DNA of 21,147 nt from an uncultured Clostridia bacterium (GTDB lineage Bacteria; Bacillota_A; Clostridia; Oscillospirales; Acutalibacteraceae), in assembly GCA_937891215.1 (NCBI GenBank), contig CALAEU010000243.1, forward strand, positions 1 to 21,147, written 5' to 3'. The notes under the pieces were generated by a model, which worked only from the letters and a program-made list of their open reading frames with translations, made no database searches and had not been told where the DNA came from. Positions 1 through 8,776 of this stretch are shown piece by piece. How positions within the stretch are numbered: the stretch's first letter is position 1; every line of letters starts with the position of its first letter. The translations under genes and the position numbers were made by a program.

Positions 1-1533
1 ATTACGGTTTTTGATGTTTTTGATGAGTATGATATTTTTTCAAAACTTGCAGATAAAGTAAGTGGTGTGTTTGTACCCGTTGTTATTGGTATTGCACTTG
101 TTACCTTTGCGGTGTGGCTTATAAGTGGTGCTAATATTGACTTCGCTCTCTCAATGGGTATTACAGTTCTCGTTATTTCTTGCCCGTGTGCATTAGGTCT
201 TGCAACGCCTGTTGCTATTATGGCGGGTACCGGTAAGGCAGCAGAAAGTGGTATTTTAATAAAATCTGCTGAAGCTCTTGAAAATTTATCATCAGTTGAC
301 ACAATAGTTCTTGATAAAACCGGAACTATAACAACCGGTGAAATGTCGGTTTCTGATATTTTTGTTTTAGATAAAACTTTTACCGAAAAAGAGTTCTTAT
401 CATTCGCCTATTCATTAGAAAATGGAAGTGAACACCCTCTTGCAAATGCAATAAAAGAAAAAGCAAAAAGAGAAAACATTCAGCTTATTCCTTCAACAGA
501 ATTTTCTGCTGAAATCGGCAAGGGTGTAAGTGCTACAATTGATGGTGACTTCTGGTTCTCCGGCAATTACAAATTTATGTTAGAACACGGAATTGCCGAG
601 GGTGAATTCAAAGAAAAAAATGAAGAATTTATGAAGCAAGGCAAAACAAGTCTTGTTTTTGCAAAAAATAAAAAAGCGATTGGTATAATCGCCATTTCTG
701 ATACGGTAAAACCCGAAAGCAAACAGAGTATAGAAGCTTTGAAAAAACTTGATAAACGAGTTATAATTCTTACAGGTGACAATGCTTCTGCCGCAGAATT
801 TGTAGCAAGTGAAGTTGGTGCTGATGAGTTCATAGCAGAGGTTTTACCTACAGATAAAGAAAGATATGTAAGAGAATTAAAAGAACAAGGCAAAAAGGTC
901 TGTATGATTGGCGACGGAATCAATGACTCACCTGCTCTTATAACCGCAGACGTTGGTATGGCAATTGGTGCCGGAACTGATATTGCTATTGACTCTGCCG
1001 ATATTGTTCTTATGAAAAACTCTTTGCACGATGCAGTAACCGCATTTGAATTAAGTAAAAAGGTTTTAAAAAATATTAAAATGAATCTCTTTTGGGCCTT
1101 CTTCTACAATGCACTTGGAATACCTGTTGCTGCCGGTGCATTTTACCCACTATGGGGAATTAAACTCACTCCAATGATTGGTTCACTTGCTATGAGTATG
1201 AGTTCATTATGTGTCGTTTCAAACGCTTTAAGATTAAGATTTTTTAAAACTAAATTTTCATTTTATGATGATAAATCACAGGAAAAAGAAATTACAGAAA
1301 AAACAGAAAAGAAAGAAGATGTTACTATGACAAAAACAATTTTAGTTGATGGTATGATGTGCAACCACTGTAAAGCACACGTTGAAACTGCTTTAAAAGG
1401 TGTTAGAGGTGTGGTTGATGCCGAAGCAAATGTTGAAAGCAAAACTGCTACTATTACACTTTCAGAAGATATTGATATCAATATCTTAATTGACGCAGTT
1501 AAATCTGCCGGATACGAAGCAAAAACAGAATAA
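1..1533 (+). CDS. copA: Copper-exporting P1B-type ATPase, 3' part, with C-terminal HMA domain (5' end outside window)
   Basis: Membrane pump that exports Cu+ from the cytoplasm using ATP. The frame is open to the left edge, so the gene starts outside the window and the apparent GTG start at 67 is internal. Visible: the CPC metal-site motif of the sixth membrane helix (codons at 181-189) followed by ALGLATP; the phosphorylated Asp in DKTGT (codon 313); the SEHP nucleotide-binding motif (about 427-438); TGD (about 772); [10 protein letters not shown] (about 910); and two C-terminal helices carrying YN and MSMSS, which together with CPC are the Cu+ (P1B-1) signature. A Lys/Glu-rich linker leads to a C-terminal heavy-metal-associated domain with MxCxxC (Cys codons 1360 and 1369). 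HMA domains of this family are more often N-terminal; any N-terminal one would be out of view. No copper regulator is visible. The first 16 or so codons do not resemble the family (see findings). Confidence 0.95.
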   Translation: MTVFDVFDEYDIFSKLADKVSGVFVPVVIGIALVTFAVWLISGANIDFALSMGITVLVISCPCALGLATPVAIMAGTGKAAESGILIKSAEALENLSSVDTIVLDKTGTITTGEMSVSDIFVLDKTFTEKEFLSFAYSLENGSEHPLANAIKEKAKRENIQLIPSTEFSAEIGKGVSATIDGDFWFSGNYKFMLEHGIAEGEFKEKNEEFMKQGKTSLVFAKNKKAIGIIAISDTVKPESKQSIEALKKLDKRVIILTGDNASAAEFVASEVGADEFIAEVLPTDKERYVRELKEQGKKVCMIGDGINDSPALITADVGMAIGAGTDIAIDSADIVLMKNSLHDAVTAFELSKKVLKNIKMNLFWAFFYNALGIPVAAGAFYPLWGIKLTPMIGSLAMSMSSLCVVSNALRLRFFKTKFSFYDDKSQEKEITEKTEKKEDVTMTKTILVDGMMCNHCKAHVETALKGVRGVVDAEANVESKTATITLSEDIDINILIDAVKSAGYEAKTE

Positions 1534-1550
1534 TTATGAGGTAAAACAAA

Positions 1551-2036
1551 ATGAAAAAGACGATAATCGCAGTAATTGTTGCGGTACTTGTAGTAGCAAT
1601 TGGGGCTACAGGAATTTTCCTTTTGACTGCAACAGAATCAAAACAATTAAATGAGGAAAATTTAAACACCTATTACGATGTAAAAGTAGAAATTACAGAT
1701 TATGTTCAGGGTGAAAAGGCAAGTGAACTTTTAGGAATACTTGCAACTTACGAACCATCTACTGCCAAGATTCACATTACAGTTACTCCTAAAGATGATA
1801 TTACTTGTGATGGTGGTGAACTTCTTTACACTTTTACTGATAATTTTTGGAAAACAACCGATAGTAACAACAGCATAAAAGTACCTTTAAATACAGAAGG
1901 TGTTACAGAAATTTATATTGATATTGAATCAGACTTAAAACTTTCGCAGGTAAATTCACCGGATTTAAGCGAAATTGAATTCAATACAGTTTATGGTACT
2001 GTTACTTATAAAAAATTTTTTAATAAGTTAGGTTAA
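1551..2036 (+). CDS. Small membrane-anchored or secreted protein of unknown function
   Basis: I do not recognise this 161-residue protein. It starts with MKK and a hydrophobic stretch (about residues 4-27) that reads as a signal peptide or single membrane anchor. There is no Cys at a lipobox position. The rest is predicted to lie outside the membrane, is acidic and rich in Thr, Val and Ile, and looks beta-structured, with one Cys (in DITCDGGE, about residue 86). It has no Met/His-rich copper site. It begins 17 nt after copA with a GAGGT ribosome binding site, so it is probably co-transcribed with copA, but a role in copper handling would be only inference from position. It ends just before the shared terminator. 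Confidence 0.75.
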   Translation: MKKTIIAVIVAVLVVAIGATGIFLLTATESKQLNEENLNTYYDVKVEITDYVQGEKASELLGILATYEPSTAKIHITVTPKDDITCDGGELLYTFTDNFWKTTDSNNSIKVPLNTEGVTEIYIDIESDLKLSQVNSPDLSEIEFNTVYGTVTYKKFFNKLG

Positions 2037-2039
2037 AAA

Positions 2040-2080
2040 AACAACCATTGAAGCAAATGCTTCAATGGTTGTTAATTTTT
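2040..2080. terminator. Bidirectional intrinsic terminator between converging operons
   Basis: A perfect 14-bp inverted repeat (2041-2054 and 2059-2072, one further A-T pair outside) with a 4-nt AAAT loop has an A-tract on its left and a T-tract on its right (2076-2080). It therefore has a U-tract in both transcription directions and can end the copA unit on the + strand and the flagellar operon on the - strand. The cheD stop codon (2079-2081) lies at the edge of the T-tract. Confidence 0.9.
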
Positions 2081-2567
2081 AGTAAACCCATTCACCGCGT
2101 AATGCGGCTTTAATTTTCATTTCGCCATTAGCCGAATCAAAGAACTGAGTTCTACCGTAATCTTTACCACAATCTTCTGCTAAAATCGGAATACGAAGTT
2201 GTTTTAAAGTTTCTTTGACCGCCACAATATTTCTTTCACCAATAGATGAAAGTGAAGTATTATTAAATCCGGGGAACATCTGTGCACCACCCGCGATTTT
2301 TGCTTTTAATCTGAATTTGTTAGCGCCTAACTGCTCCATTTTTTTTATTAAATCAGGAATTGCAGTATCCGCAAACTTCCATATTTCTTTGCCTTGTGGG
2401 TTAAATCCTTCGCTTGTAGGCAACATAATATGTGAAAGTCCTGCAACTTTAACAGTTTCATCATAAAGGCAAATACCTATACAAGACCCCAAAGCGTATG
2501 TAACAAGAATATCGCCATTTTTTGCAACATTCAAGTCAGATATGCCAACAACAATATTCTGACTCAT
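2079..2567 (-). CDS. cheD: CheD, chemoreceptor glutamine deamidase
   Basis: CheD deamidates selected Gln residues of chemoreceptors and binds CheC, raising its CheY-P phosphatase activity (known for the family in Bacillus and Thermotoga). The 162-residue protein is of normal length. The catalytic Cys is in ALGSCIGICLYD (about residue 29) and the catalytic His in GLSHIMLP (about residue 46). The start ATG overlaps the cheC stop as ATGA, with an AGGAGA ribosome binding site inside the end of cheC, so the two partners are translationally coupled. It is the last gene of the operon, and its stop abuts the terminator. Confidence 0.95.
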   Translation of the reverse strand: MSQNIVVGISDLNVAKNGDILVTYALGSCIGICLYDETVKVAGLSHIMLPTSEGFNPQGKEIWKFADTAIPDLIKKMEQLGANKFRLKAKIAGGAQMFPGFNNTSLSSIGERNIVAVKETLKQLRIPILAEDCGKDYGRTQFFDSANGEMKIKAALRGEWVY

Positions 2568-3184
2568 ATATCTCCTAACCCCAGACTTTCCATAATTTTT
2601 TTGAGAGAGTCAACATCAGGAATCAAAATAATTTGTGATGATGCGGCATCTTCTTTATCAAGTTCATCTTTTATAAAAATAATCTTGTCACTTATATTTG
2701 CATAATAAATTGCTGGTAAGCTTAAAACTGAACCTACCATATCAACTGAAAGTTCTGGTGGTGAAATTTCGATTGCAAGACCTGTGAGTTCTGCAATAGC
2801 ATTAACATAAGAAGCGGCAATAATGTTACCTACTTCTTTAATTGCAGACTGGCTCATTTCATCAAGGTCAAAATTATCTTCAATATCCATACCCAAAAGA
2901 TTAGTTAAAAGAATTTTTACGAAAGGTTTGTGAATAAGGAACATAATCATACCTGAAACGTCACCTGTAAGTGACATTAAAATACCTGCGAGTACATTTT
3001 CAGGCCCACCTAAATTATTAACAACTTCATTATAATCAAGAATGTTGATTTGCGGAACATTCATATCAATTGGTCTGTCGAGCATTGATGACAATGCAGA
3101 CGCAGCGTGACCCGAACCGATATTACCAATTTCTTTTAATGCATCAAACTGCATTTCGTTTAATTCGTAATTTTCAAAAGCCAT
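2564..3184 (-). CDS. cheC: CheC, CheY-P phosphatase
   Basis: CheC dephosphorylates CheY-P and is controlled by CheD. The 206-residue protein shows both copies of the family active-site helix: E18/N21 in KEIGNIGSGHAASAL and E117/N120 in KEVGNIIAASYVNAI. Both Glu-Asn pairs are intact, so it is predicted active at both sites. Its AGGAGA ribosome binding site is formed by the last Arg-Arg codons of flgG, which ends 2 nt before the cheC ATG. The operon also encodes FliY, a second member of this phosphatase family, and the likely substrate CheY. Confidence 0.95.
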   Translation of the reverse strand: MAFENYELNEMQFDALKEIGNIGSGHAASALSSMLDRPIDMNVPQINILDYNEVVNNLGGPENVLAGILMSLTGDVSGMIMFLIHKPFVKILLTNLLGMDIEDNFDLDEMSQSAIKEVGNIIAASYVNAIAELTGLAIEISPPELSVDMVGSVLSLPAIYYANISDKIIFIKDELDKEDAASSQIILIPDVDSLKKIMESLGLGDI

Positions 3185-3186
3185 AA

Positions 3187-3918
3187 TTATCTCCTAAGTC
3201 CGTTTATAGTTTGTTGATTTTGTTCAGCAACTGAAACAACTCTTGCTGATAATTGGTATGCTCTTTGCATTGTTATCATTTCAACCATTTCTTCTGAAAG
3301 AACTGTACCTGATTGCTCAAGTGCATATTGAACTATTTTACCTTCGTTATTATCTACTGCTACCGCTTCACCGCTTTTTTGGGAAACCGCATAGAGATTA
3401 TCATTTACGGGTGTTAAATAGTTTTCATTTGCAAATGTGAAAAGACCTATTCTGTTTGCCAAGTTTGTTGTGTCAAAATTATTTGTACCCACTTGTTTTT
3501 CGAGTGCAATTCTCTGACCGTTTTTGTCGAGTACGAAACCGCCACTTTGTGTTACCAAATAACCTGTTTCGCCAACTAAACCAATATTGAAATTACCAGC
3601 TCTTGTGTAACCTATAGCTCCATCCTGCTCAATTGCAAATAAAGCGTCGCTTGTAATTGCAAAATCCAAAGGATAGTTAGTTGGTACTAAAGAACCTTGT
3701 GTAAAATTGGTATCGTTAATTTCTGCTTTTATACCATGACCTTTTTCAGGGTCAGTTGGTGTATTTACATACATCTCGTCATATATGAGTGACTGGAATG
3801 AAATATTCTGTGGTTTATAACCTGCTGTGCTTACATTAGCAACATTGTTTGCTAAGTTATCCATTCCTTTTTGTGCTGCAAGTAAACCACTTGCACCTGC
3901 ATAAAAAGCTGTTCTCAT
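3187..3918 (-). CDS. flgG: Flagellar distal rod / hook-basal body protein (FlgG/FlhP-like)
   Basis: Axial rod component exported through the flagellar type III gate. The 243-residue protein starts with the rod/hook N-terminal helix (GASGLLAAQKGMDNLANNVA then STAGYK) and ends with the paired C-terminal helix (EMVEMITMQRAYQLSAR). The middle has the LDFAI and TRAGNF beta segments of the FlgF/FlgG fold. It follows flgF-like by 23 nt. The pair corresponds to flhO-flhP of Bacillus; which of the two is functionally FlgF and which FlgG is assigned here by order and is uncertain. GGAAGG-type ribosome binding site. Confidence 0.85.
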   Translation of the reverse strand: MRTAFYAGASGLLAAQKGMDNLANNVANVSTAGYKPQNISFQSLIYDEMYVNTPTDPEKGHGIKAEINDTNFTQGSLVPTNYPLDFAITSDALFAIEQDGAIGYTRAGNFNIGLVGETGYLVTQSGGFVLDKNGQRIALEKQVGTNNFDTTNLANRIGLFTFANENYLTPVNDNLYAVSQKSGEAVAVDNNEGKIVQYALEQSGTVLSEEMVEMITMQRAYQLSARVVSVAEQNQQTINGLRR

Positions 3919-3941
3919 AGTCTTACCTTCCTCTCACTCTG

Positions 3942-4697
3942 TTATACTGAAGCTATTTTTGAAGCACCGTTCTGATCCATCTGGTCAACTATCTGTAATG
4001 CTGAAGAATAAAGTTGGAAAGACCTTTGCGCTTCAATAAGTTTTGTAAGTTCTGTGTTTATATCAACATTTGAAGATTCCAATGAACCCTGGAGTACTGT
4101 ATAACTTTCTGCAGCTACCAAGTCACCTTCGTTCTGAACAACAAATGCAGAGTTTTCGATTTTTTCTGCGGTAATACCCTCTGCTGGTTTATTTATAAGA
4201 AGAGTGTCAATATAATTACCATTTGCTGAAGTAACTGCACCATTAGGATTTACTGTAAATCCGCTTTCGCCTATATAAATTTCGCCATTCTGTCCTAATA
4301 CTCTGCCAACACCATTAAGAACTAAATAGCCCTCATTGTCAAGGTCGAAGTTACCATTTTTAGTAATTGCCAACTGACCATCAGGAGTACGGATATTAAA
4401 GAAACCGTCACCATTTATAGCTATATCAAGTTCTCTGTTAGTCTGCTCGATAATGCCCGGGTCCATAATTGTGTGAATGTCCTGAATAATAGATGAAACC
4501 TGACCAACACCATCGCCTAAAACATCTGCCTGACCATTTTCCATTCTCACCATTAATTCCATTTCAAAAGCAGAAGTTTCAACTCTGTCTGTTTTGTAAC
4601 CTGGTGTCTTTACATTAGTAATATTATTACCAAGAACATCTATCTCATTTTGTCTTGTAAGAATTCCCGAAGCGAGAGTATAAAAACCTGAATACAT
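3942..4697 (-). CDS. flgF: Flagellar proximal rod / hook-basal body protein (FlgF/FlhO-like)
   Basis: Second rod-family protein, 251 residues. The N-terminal motif runs ASGILTRQNEIDVLGNNITN then KTPGYK, the central segment has RELDIAINGDGFFNI and ITKNGNFDLD, and the C-terminal helix has NVDINTELTKLIEAQRSFQL. It has no signal peptide, as expected for a substrate of the flagellar export gate. It comes straight after the sigma factor gene, with a GGAGG ribosome binding site. Location among distal operon genes after sigD rather than with flgB/flgC is the usual Firmicutes arrangement for flhO/flhP. Confidence 0.85.
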   Translation of the reverse strand: MYSGFYTLASGILTRQNEIDVLGNNITNVKTPGYKTDRVETSAFEMELMVRMENGQADVLGDGVGQVSSIIQDIHTIMDPGIIEQTNRELDIAINGDGFFNIRTPDGQLAITKNGNFDLDNEGYLVLNGVGRVLGQNGEIYIGESGFTVNPNGAVTSANGNYIDTLLINKPAEGITAEKIENSAFVVQNEGDLVAAESYTVLQGSLESSNVDINTELTKLIEAQRSFQLYSSALQIVDQMDQNGASKIASV

Positions 4698-4720
4698 AAG
4701 TTTTCCTCCGTTATCTATAA

Positions 4721-4741
4721 AATAAGATTTATTATCTTATT
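4721..4741 (-). other. Weak AT-rich hairpin between sigD and flgF
   Basis: Inverted repeat AATAAGAT (4721-4728) and ATCTTATT (4734-4741) with a 5-nt loop, immediately after the sigma factor stop and upstream of the flgF ribosome binding site. The stem has only one G-C pair per arm and there is no clean U-tract, so it is at best a mild processing or pausing element. Confidence 0.3.
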
Positions 4742-4743
4742 AT

Positions 4744-5526
4744 TTAGTCACATCTATATTCTTTCATTTTTTCATATAGTTTGTCAAGTGCTTTTTTACG
4801 AATTTGTGAAACTCTTTGTTGAGAAATATCTAAAACTTCACCAATTTCTCTTAAATTAAGATTTTCATAATAATAAAGTGAAATAACTTGCTTTTCTTTT
4901 GGGTCTAAACAATCAATTGCTTTTGCAAGTTCTCCACGAAGTTCGTTTTCAAGTAAGTCGTTGTCAACATGGGATTTTGAGTTATCCATCGACTTTTCAA
5001 TAACGCCTTCCCATGCCTGTTCTATCATTTCTTCAAAAGAAATGGTATCTACCGAAGCAATTTCTACTATTCTCTGACTTAACTGTTGCTCTGTTATACC
5101 TAAATATTCAGCGAGTTCTGCATCAGTTGGCTCACGAAGAAGTTTTTGTTCAAGATATTTTCTTCCCTGAGAAATTTTATTTTGTGCATCCCACGCTCTG
5201 TTGGTAAGCCAGTTTTGCTTTCTCATATATTTTAAAATTGAACCACGTATAGCAAGATAACTGAAAGTATCAAAACTTGCACCTCTTGTTGGGTCATAAC
5301 GCTCAAGACAATCTATTAAAGCTATAACTCCCTGATTAAAGAAATCTTCAAAAGGTATATTTGATAACAATACAGAACGCATACTGTAAATTGCTAAATT
5401 TACAAGATTTAAGTAGTGCATAACAAGTTTGTTTCGTAATTCAACACTGCCTGTTGCCTTAAATTCGCTCATTACTTTTTCAGGATTATCTAATTTTACT
5501 TCTTTAATTCCACTGAAACCGCTCAT
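4744..5526 (-). CDS. sigD: Flagellar sigma factor (SigD/FliA/WhiG family, sigma-28)
   Basis: Directs RNA polymerase to late flagellar genes such as flagellin. I start it at the ATG at 5526 (260 residues): an AAGGGG ribosome binding site lies about 11 nt upstream, and the in-frame GTG at 5538 overlaps that site and cannot be served by it. Region 2 is clear (FFNQGVIALIDCLERYD, FDTFSYLAIRGSILKYMRK), the sigma-3 part has the LLREPTDAELAEYLGI motif, and the region 4 helix-turn-helix is LREIGEVLDISQQRVSQIRKK. No anti-sigma factor FlgM is in the window. It follows flhA by 28 nt, so it is made with the export apparatus of this operon. Confidence 0.95.
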   Translation of the reverse strand: MSGFSGIKEVKLDNPEKVMSEFKATGSVELRNKLVMHYLNLVNLAIYSMRSVLLSNIPFEDFFNQGVIALIDCLERYDPTRGASFDTFSYLAIRGSILKYMRKQNWLTNRAWDAQNKISQGRKYLEQKLLREPTDAELAEYLGITEQQLSQRIVEIASVDTISFEEMIEQAWEGVIEKSMDNSKSHVDNDLLENELRGELAKAIDCLDPKEKQVISLYYYENLNLREIGEVLDISQQRVSQIRKKALDKLYEKMKEYRCD

Positions 5527-5554
5527 AATCGTTATCACCCCTTTTCAAGCTAAT

Positions 5555-7636
5555 TTATACATTCATCGTCATAAGTGTAATAGTGCCAAGAGATTGAATT
5601 TGTACTGAAGTATCAATATCATTGAATGATAAAACAGTAATATCAGGATAAAATTGGTCGAGTAACTTTTTGAAGTATATTCTTACAACAGGCGAAGTAA
5701 TAATGATTGGCTCCTGAACAAGTTTTTTCATCTGATTTATCTGCTCTGTTGTACTTGTAACAATTTTCTGAATTATATCAGGTTCAAGTGCTAAATAAGC
5801 ACCGCCCTCAATTTTCTTAATGCTCTTTATAATCAAATCTTCAATTTCAGAATCAAGGCTTACAACCTTTAGCTGCCCCGCAATTGAGAATTTGTGTGTA
5901 ATTGTTCTTCTTAATGCCTGTCTTACATATTCAGTAAGCATATCGTGGTCTTTAACATTAGGCGCATAATCTGCAAGAGTTTCTAAGATTGTTTCCATAT
6001 CTAAAATCGGAATACCTTCTCTTAAAAGGTTTCTTAAAACTCTCTGGAGTTCGTTAAGAGAAACAATAGCAGGAACTGTATCTTCAACAATACTTTCGTT
6101 GCTCTGTTTAAGATTCTCAATCATTCTCTTAACTTCCTGTCTGCTGAGAAGCTCACTTGCGTGTCTTCTTATAACCTCAGACAAATGTGTAACCATAACA
6201 GAAGTCGGGTCAATAAGAGTGTAACCGGCAATTTCTGCTTTGATTTTCTTATCATCACTAATCCATTTTGCAGGCATACCAAATGCCGGTTCAACTGTTT
6301 CAATACCATCAACATCGTTTTCAGGTGTTTCAGCAGGAACCAGTCCTAAATAGTGGTCAAGTAAAACTTCACCAACTGCAACGGATTCGCCCTTGAGTTT
6401 AATCTCATACTGATTAGGGTTGAGTTGCGAACTATCTTTAAGACGTATAGCAGGTATAACCATACCCATTTCATCTGCAAAATGCTTTCTTAACATAACT
6501 ACACGGTCAAGGAAGTTACCACCACTACTCTCGTCAACAATCGGTAAAAGACTGTAACCAACTTCAACACATATTGCGTCAACATTGAGAAGGTTGTAAA
6601 CATTGTCGAGGTTTTTGTAATAACTTACTTCGCTTGTAACTTCTTGTGTAGTCGGCAAATCGCCGAGTTCTCCACCCTCTGCACCGACAGGTTTGGTTTT
6701 CTTTAAAAGCATAACACCTAATGCAATAAGCATTATAGAAATAACTACTGTCTGTGGTACAGGGAAGCCTATAAGTGTAAGGAATGGTAAAACCACACCT
6801 GCAATAAGTAAAACAAACGGTTGATTTGAGAATTGCTTAATAACATCTGAGTTAAGGTCTGCCTCAGATGATGAACGGGTAACAACAAGACCTGTTGCCA
6901 TTGAAATTAAAAGTGACGGAATCTGGCTCATAAGACCATCACCTACTGTTGAAATTGAGTAGGTCTGAATAATAGTCATAAAGTCGCCTTCGCCATTTAT
7001 AAGACCAACAACAATACCACCAATTAAGTTTATTAAAGTAACTATAATAGAAATAATAGCATCACCTTTAACAAACTTGGTAGCACCGTCCATAGCTCCG
7101 AAGAAGTCTGCTTCCCTCTGGATTTTAGAACGCCTTTCTCTTGCTTGTTCTTCTGTAATAAGCCCGGAACTCAGGTCTGCGTCAATTGCCATTTGTTTAC
7201 CGGGTAAAGCATCAAGTGTAAATCTCGCAGAAACTTCTGCAACACGCTCAGCACCCTTAGTAATAACAATAAACTGAACTAAAACTAAAATTAAGAATAT
7301 AATAAGACCTACAACAATGTTACCCTGAATAACGAATTCACCGAAAGTTTTAACAACTTCACCTGCATAACCGCCATTTGTAAGAATTGACCTTGTTGAA
7401 GAAATATTAAGGCTAAGACGGTAAACTGTTGTTACAAGTAACAATGACGGAAATATCGCAAATTCAAGTGTTTCCTTGATATACATTGTTATAAACAAAA
7501 TAACTAAAGAAATAGTAAGGTTAAGTATAAACATAAAGTCAAGAAGTGCCGTAGGAAGCGGAATAATTAAGAGAGCTACAACCGCAACCATCAAGAGTGC
7601 AACTGAACTTGTTTTAAGTCTTGATTTTATATTCAT
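5555..7636 (-). CDS. flhA: FlhA, flagellar type III export gate protein
   Basis: Large export-gate membrane protein that couples proton flow to export and docks chaperone-substrate complexes through its cytoplasmic domain. 693 residues, normal length. About eight membrane helices fill the first 310 residues; the FHIPEP family signature RFTLDALPGKQMAIDAD is at about 138-154. The C-terminal cytoplasmic domain (about 330-693) includes LIDPTSVMVTHLSEVI and the VLRNLLREGIPILDMETI segments typical of the family. Start ATG has a textbook AGGAGG. It follows flhB by 19 nt. The genes that normally follow flhA (flhF and flhG) are not here; sigD follows directly. Confidence 0.97.
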   Translation of the reverse strand: MNIKSRLKTSSVALLMVAVVALLIIPLPTALLDFMFILNLTISLVILFITMYIKETLEFAIFPSLLLVTTVYRLSLNISSTRSILTNGGYAGEVVKTFGEFVIQGNIVVGLIIFLILVLVQFIVITKGAERVAEVSARFTLDALPGKQMAIDADLSSGLITEEQARERRSKIQREADFFGAMDGATKFVKGDAIISIIVTLINLIGGIVVGLINGEGDFMTIIQTYSISTVGDGLMSQIPSLLISMATGLVVTRSSSEADLNSDVIKQFSNQPFVLLIAGVVLPFLTLIGFPVPQTVVISIMLIALGVMLLKKTKPVGAEGGELGDLPTTQEVTSEVSYYKNLDNVYNLLNVDAICVEVGYSLLPIVDESSGGNFLDRVVMLRKHFADEMGMVIPAIRLKDSSQLNPNQYEIKLKGESVAVGEVLLDHYLGLVPAETPENDVDGIETVEPAFGMPAKWISDDKKIKAEIAGYTLIDPTSVMVTHLSEVIRRHASELLSRQEVKRMIENLKQSNESIVEDTVPAIVSLNELQRVLRNLLREGIPILDMETILETLADYAPNVKDHDMLTEYVRQALRRTITHKFSIAGQLKVVSLDSEIEDLIIKSIKKIEGGAYLALEPDIIQKIVTSTTEQINQMKKLVQEPIIITSPVVRIYFKKLLDQFYPDITVLSFNDIDTSVQIQSLGTITLMTMNV

Positions 7637-7655
7637 TCAACTAACCTCCTTTTCT

Positions 7656-8729
7656 TTATTTTTTTGCTGTCTTTTTATTTTTTTCTTTTAAGTTATAAAC
7701 AAATGCTAAGATTTTAGCAATTGCTTTGTAGAATTCTTCAGGAATTTCATCCCCGACCTCTACTGCATCGTATAAAGCACGGGCAAGTGGTCTGTCTTCA
7801 GTAACATAAACATCATTTTCTTCTGCTACCTTAACAATTCTTAACGCTAACTGGTCCATACCTTTTGCAACCACTCGTGGTGCTCTGTCTTTATCTCTGT
7901 CAAATTTAAGGGCTACTGCAAAGTGAGTAGGGTTACGGATAACAACATCTGCTTCAGGAACATTCTGCATCATTCTCTGACGGGAGCGTTGCTGAGCAAT
8001 ATTCCTCTGCCTACCCTTGATTTGCGGATTACCTTCAATTTGTTTATATTCATCTTTAATTTCCTGCTTACTCATCTTCATATTCTTTTCGTAATCCCAC
8101 CATTGATACAAGTAGTCGGCTGCTGCTAAGAATACGAAAGCAATACCAGATTTTAATACAACATCCATTATAATCTCGCCTGTTTTATTAATAGCGTTAA
8201 CGGGTGACATATCTATAAGCATCGGTAAAGTAGCAACTTCATCTATAAGAACTGTATAAACCATATAAAGTAAAACTATAATCTTAATGAGTGATTTTAA
8301 AAGTTCAACTATCGCTCTTATAGAGAACATCTTTTTTATACCGTTCATCGGATTTATTCTATTGAATTTTGGTGCAAATGCTTTCGTTGAAAAAAGCATT
8401 TTTGTCTGTGCCATTGTAACAACTATTGCCACCAGAGCGGAAATTAATACTAATGGCATAGCACATTTTATAAACACAAGACCTAAGTCTGTGAAAGTTG
8501 TTGAAATATCAGAAGTTAAAAACACATCTTTAGTACCCGCTAAAGAAATATATCTTCTGACTAAATCTCGCACATTGGTAAAAATGGACGGTGCAAACAT
8601 TTTGAGTGCATAAAACGAAGCTATAAGCGACACAGCTGTAACAGCATCTCTACTAAGAAATACGTTACCTTTCTTTCGTTCATCCCGTCGCTTTTTGGGC
8701 GTCGCTTTTTCGGTTTTCTCACCTGCCAT
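7656..8729 (-). CDS. flhB: FlhB, flagellar export switch protein
   Basis: Export-gate protein that switches substrate specificity from rod/hook to filament when hook length is complete, in concert with FliK. 357 residues. The N-terminus has the family start GEKTEKATPKKRRDERKKG; four membrane helices lie at about 30-210. The self-cleavage motif NPTH is intact at 266-269, so normal autocleavage is expected. The C-terminal domain has KGMDQLALRIVKVAEEN and the EDRPLARALYD motif. It ends in a Lys-rich tail. A GGTGG ribosome binding site precedes the ATG. Confidence 0.97.
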   Translation of the reverse strand: MAGEKTEKATPKKRRDERKKGNVFLSRDAVTAVSLIASFYALKMFAPSIFTNVRDLVRRYISLAGTKDVFLTSDISTTFTDLGLVFIKCAMPLVLISALVAIVVTMAQTKMLFSTKAFAPKFNRINPMNGIKKMFSIRAIVELLKSLIKIIVLLYMVYTVLIDEVATLPMLIDMSPVNAINKTGEIIMDVVLKSGIAFVFLAAADYLYQWWDYEKNMKMSKQEIKDEYKQIEGNPQIKGRQRNIAQQRSRQRMMQNVPEADVVIRNPTHFAVALKFDRDKDRAPRVVAKGMDQLALRIVKVAEENDVYVTEDRPLARALYDAVEVGDEIPEEFYKAIAKILAFVYNLKEKNKKTAKK

Positions 8730-8776
8730 TTTTTAACCACCACTTTTCACAGTAAGAATAAATTGTATTTAATAAA

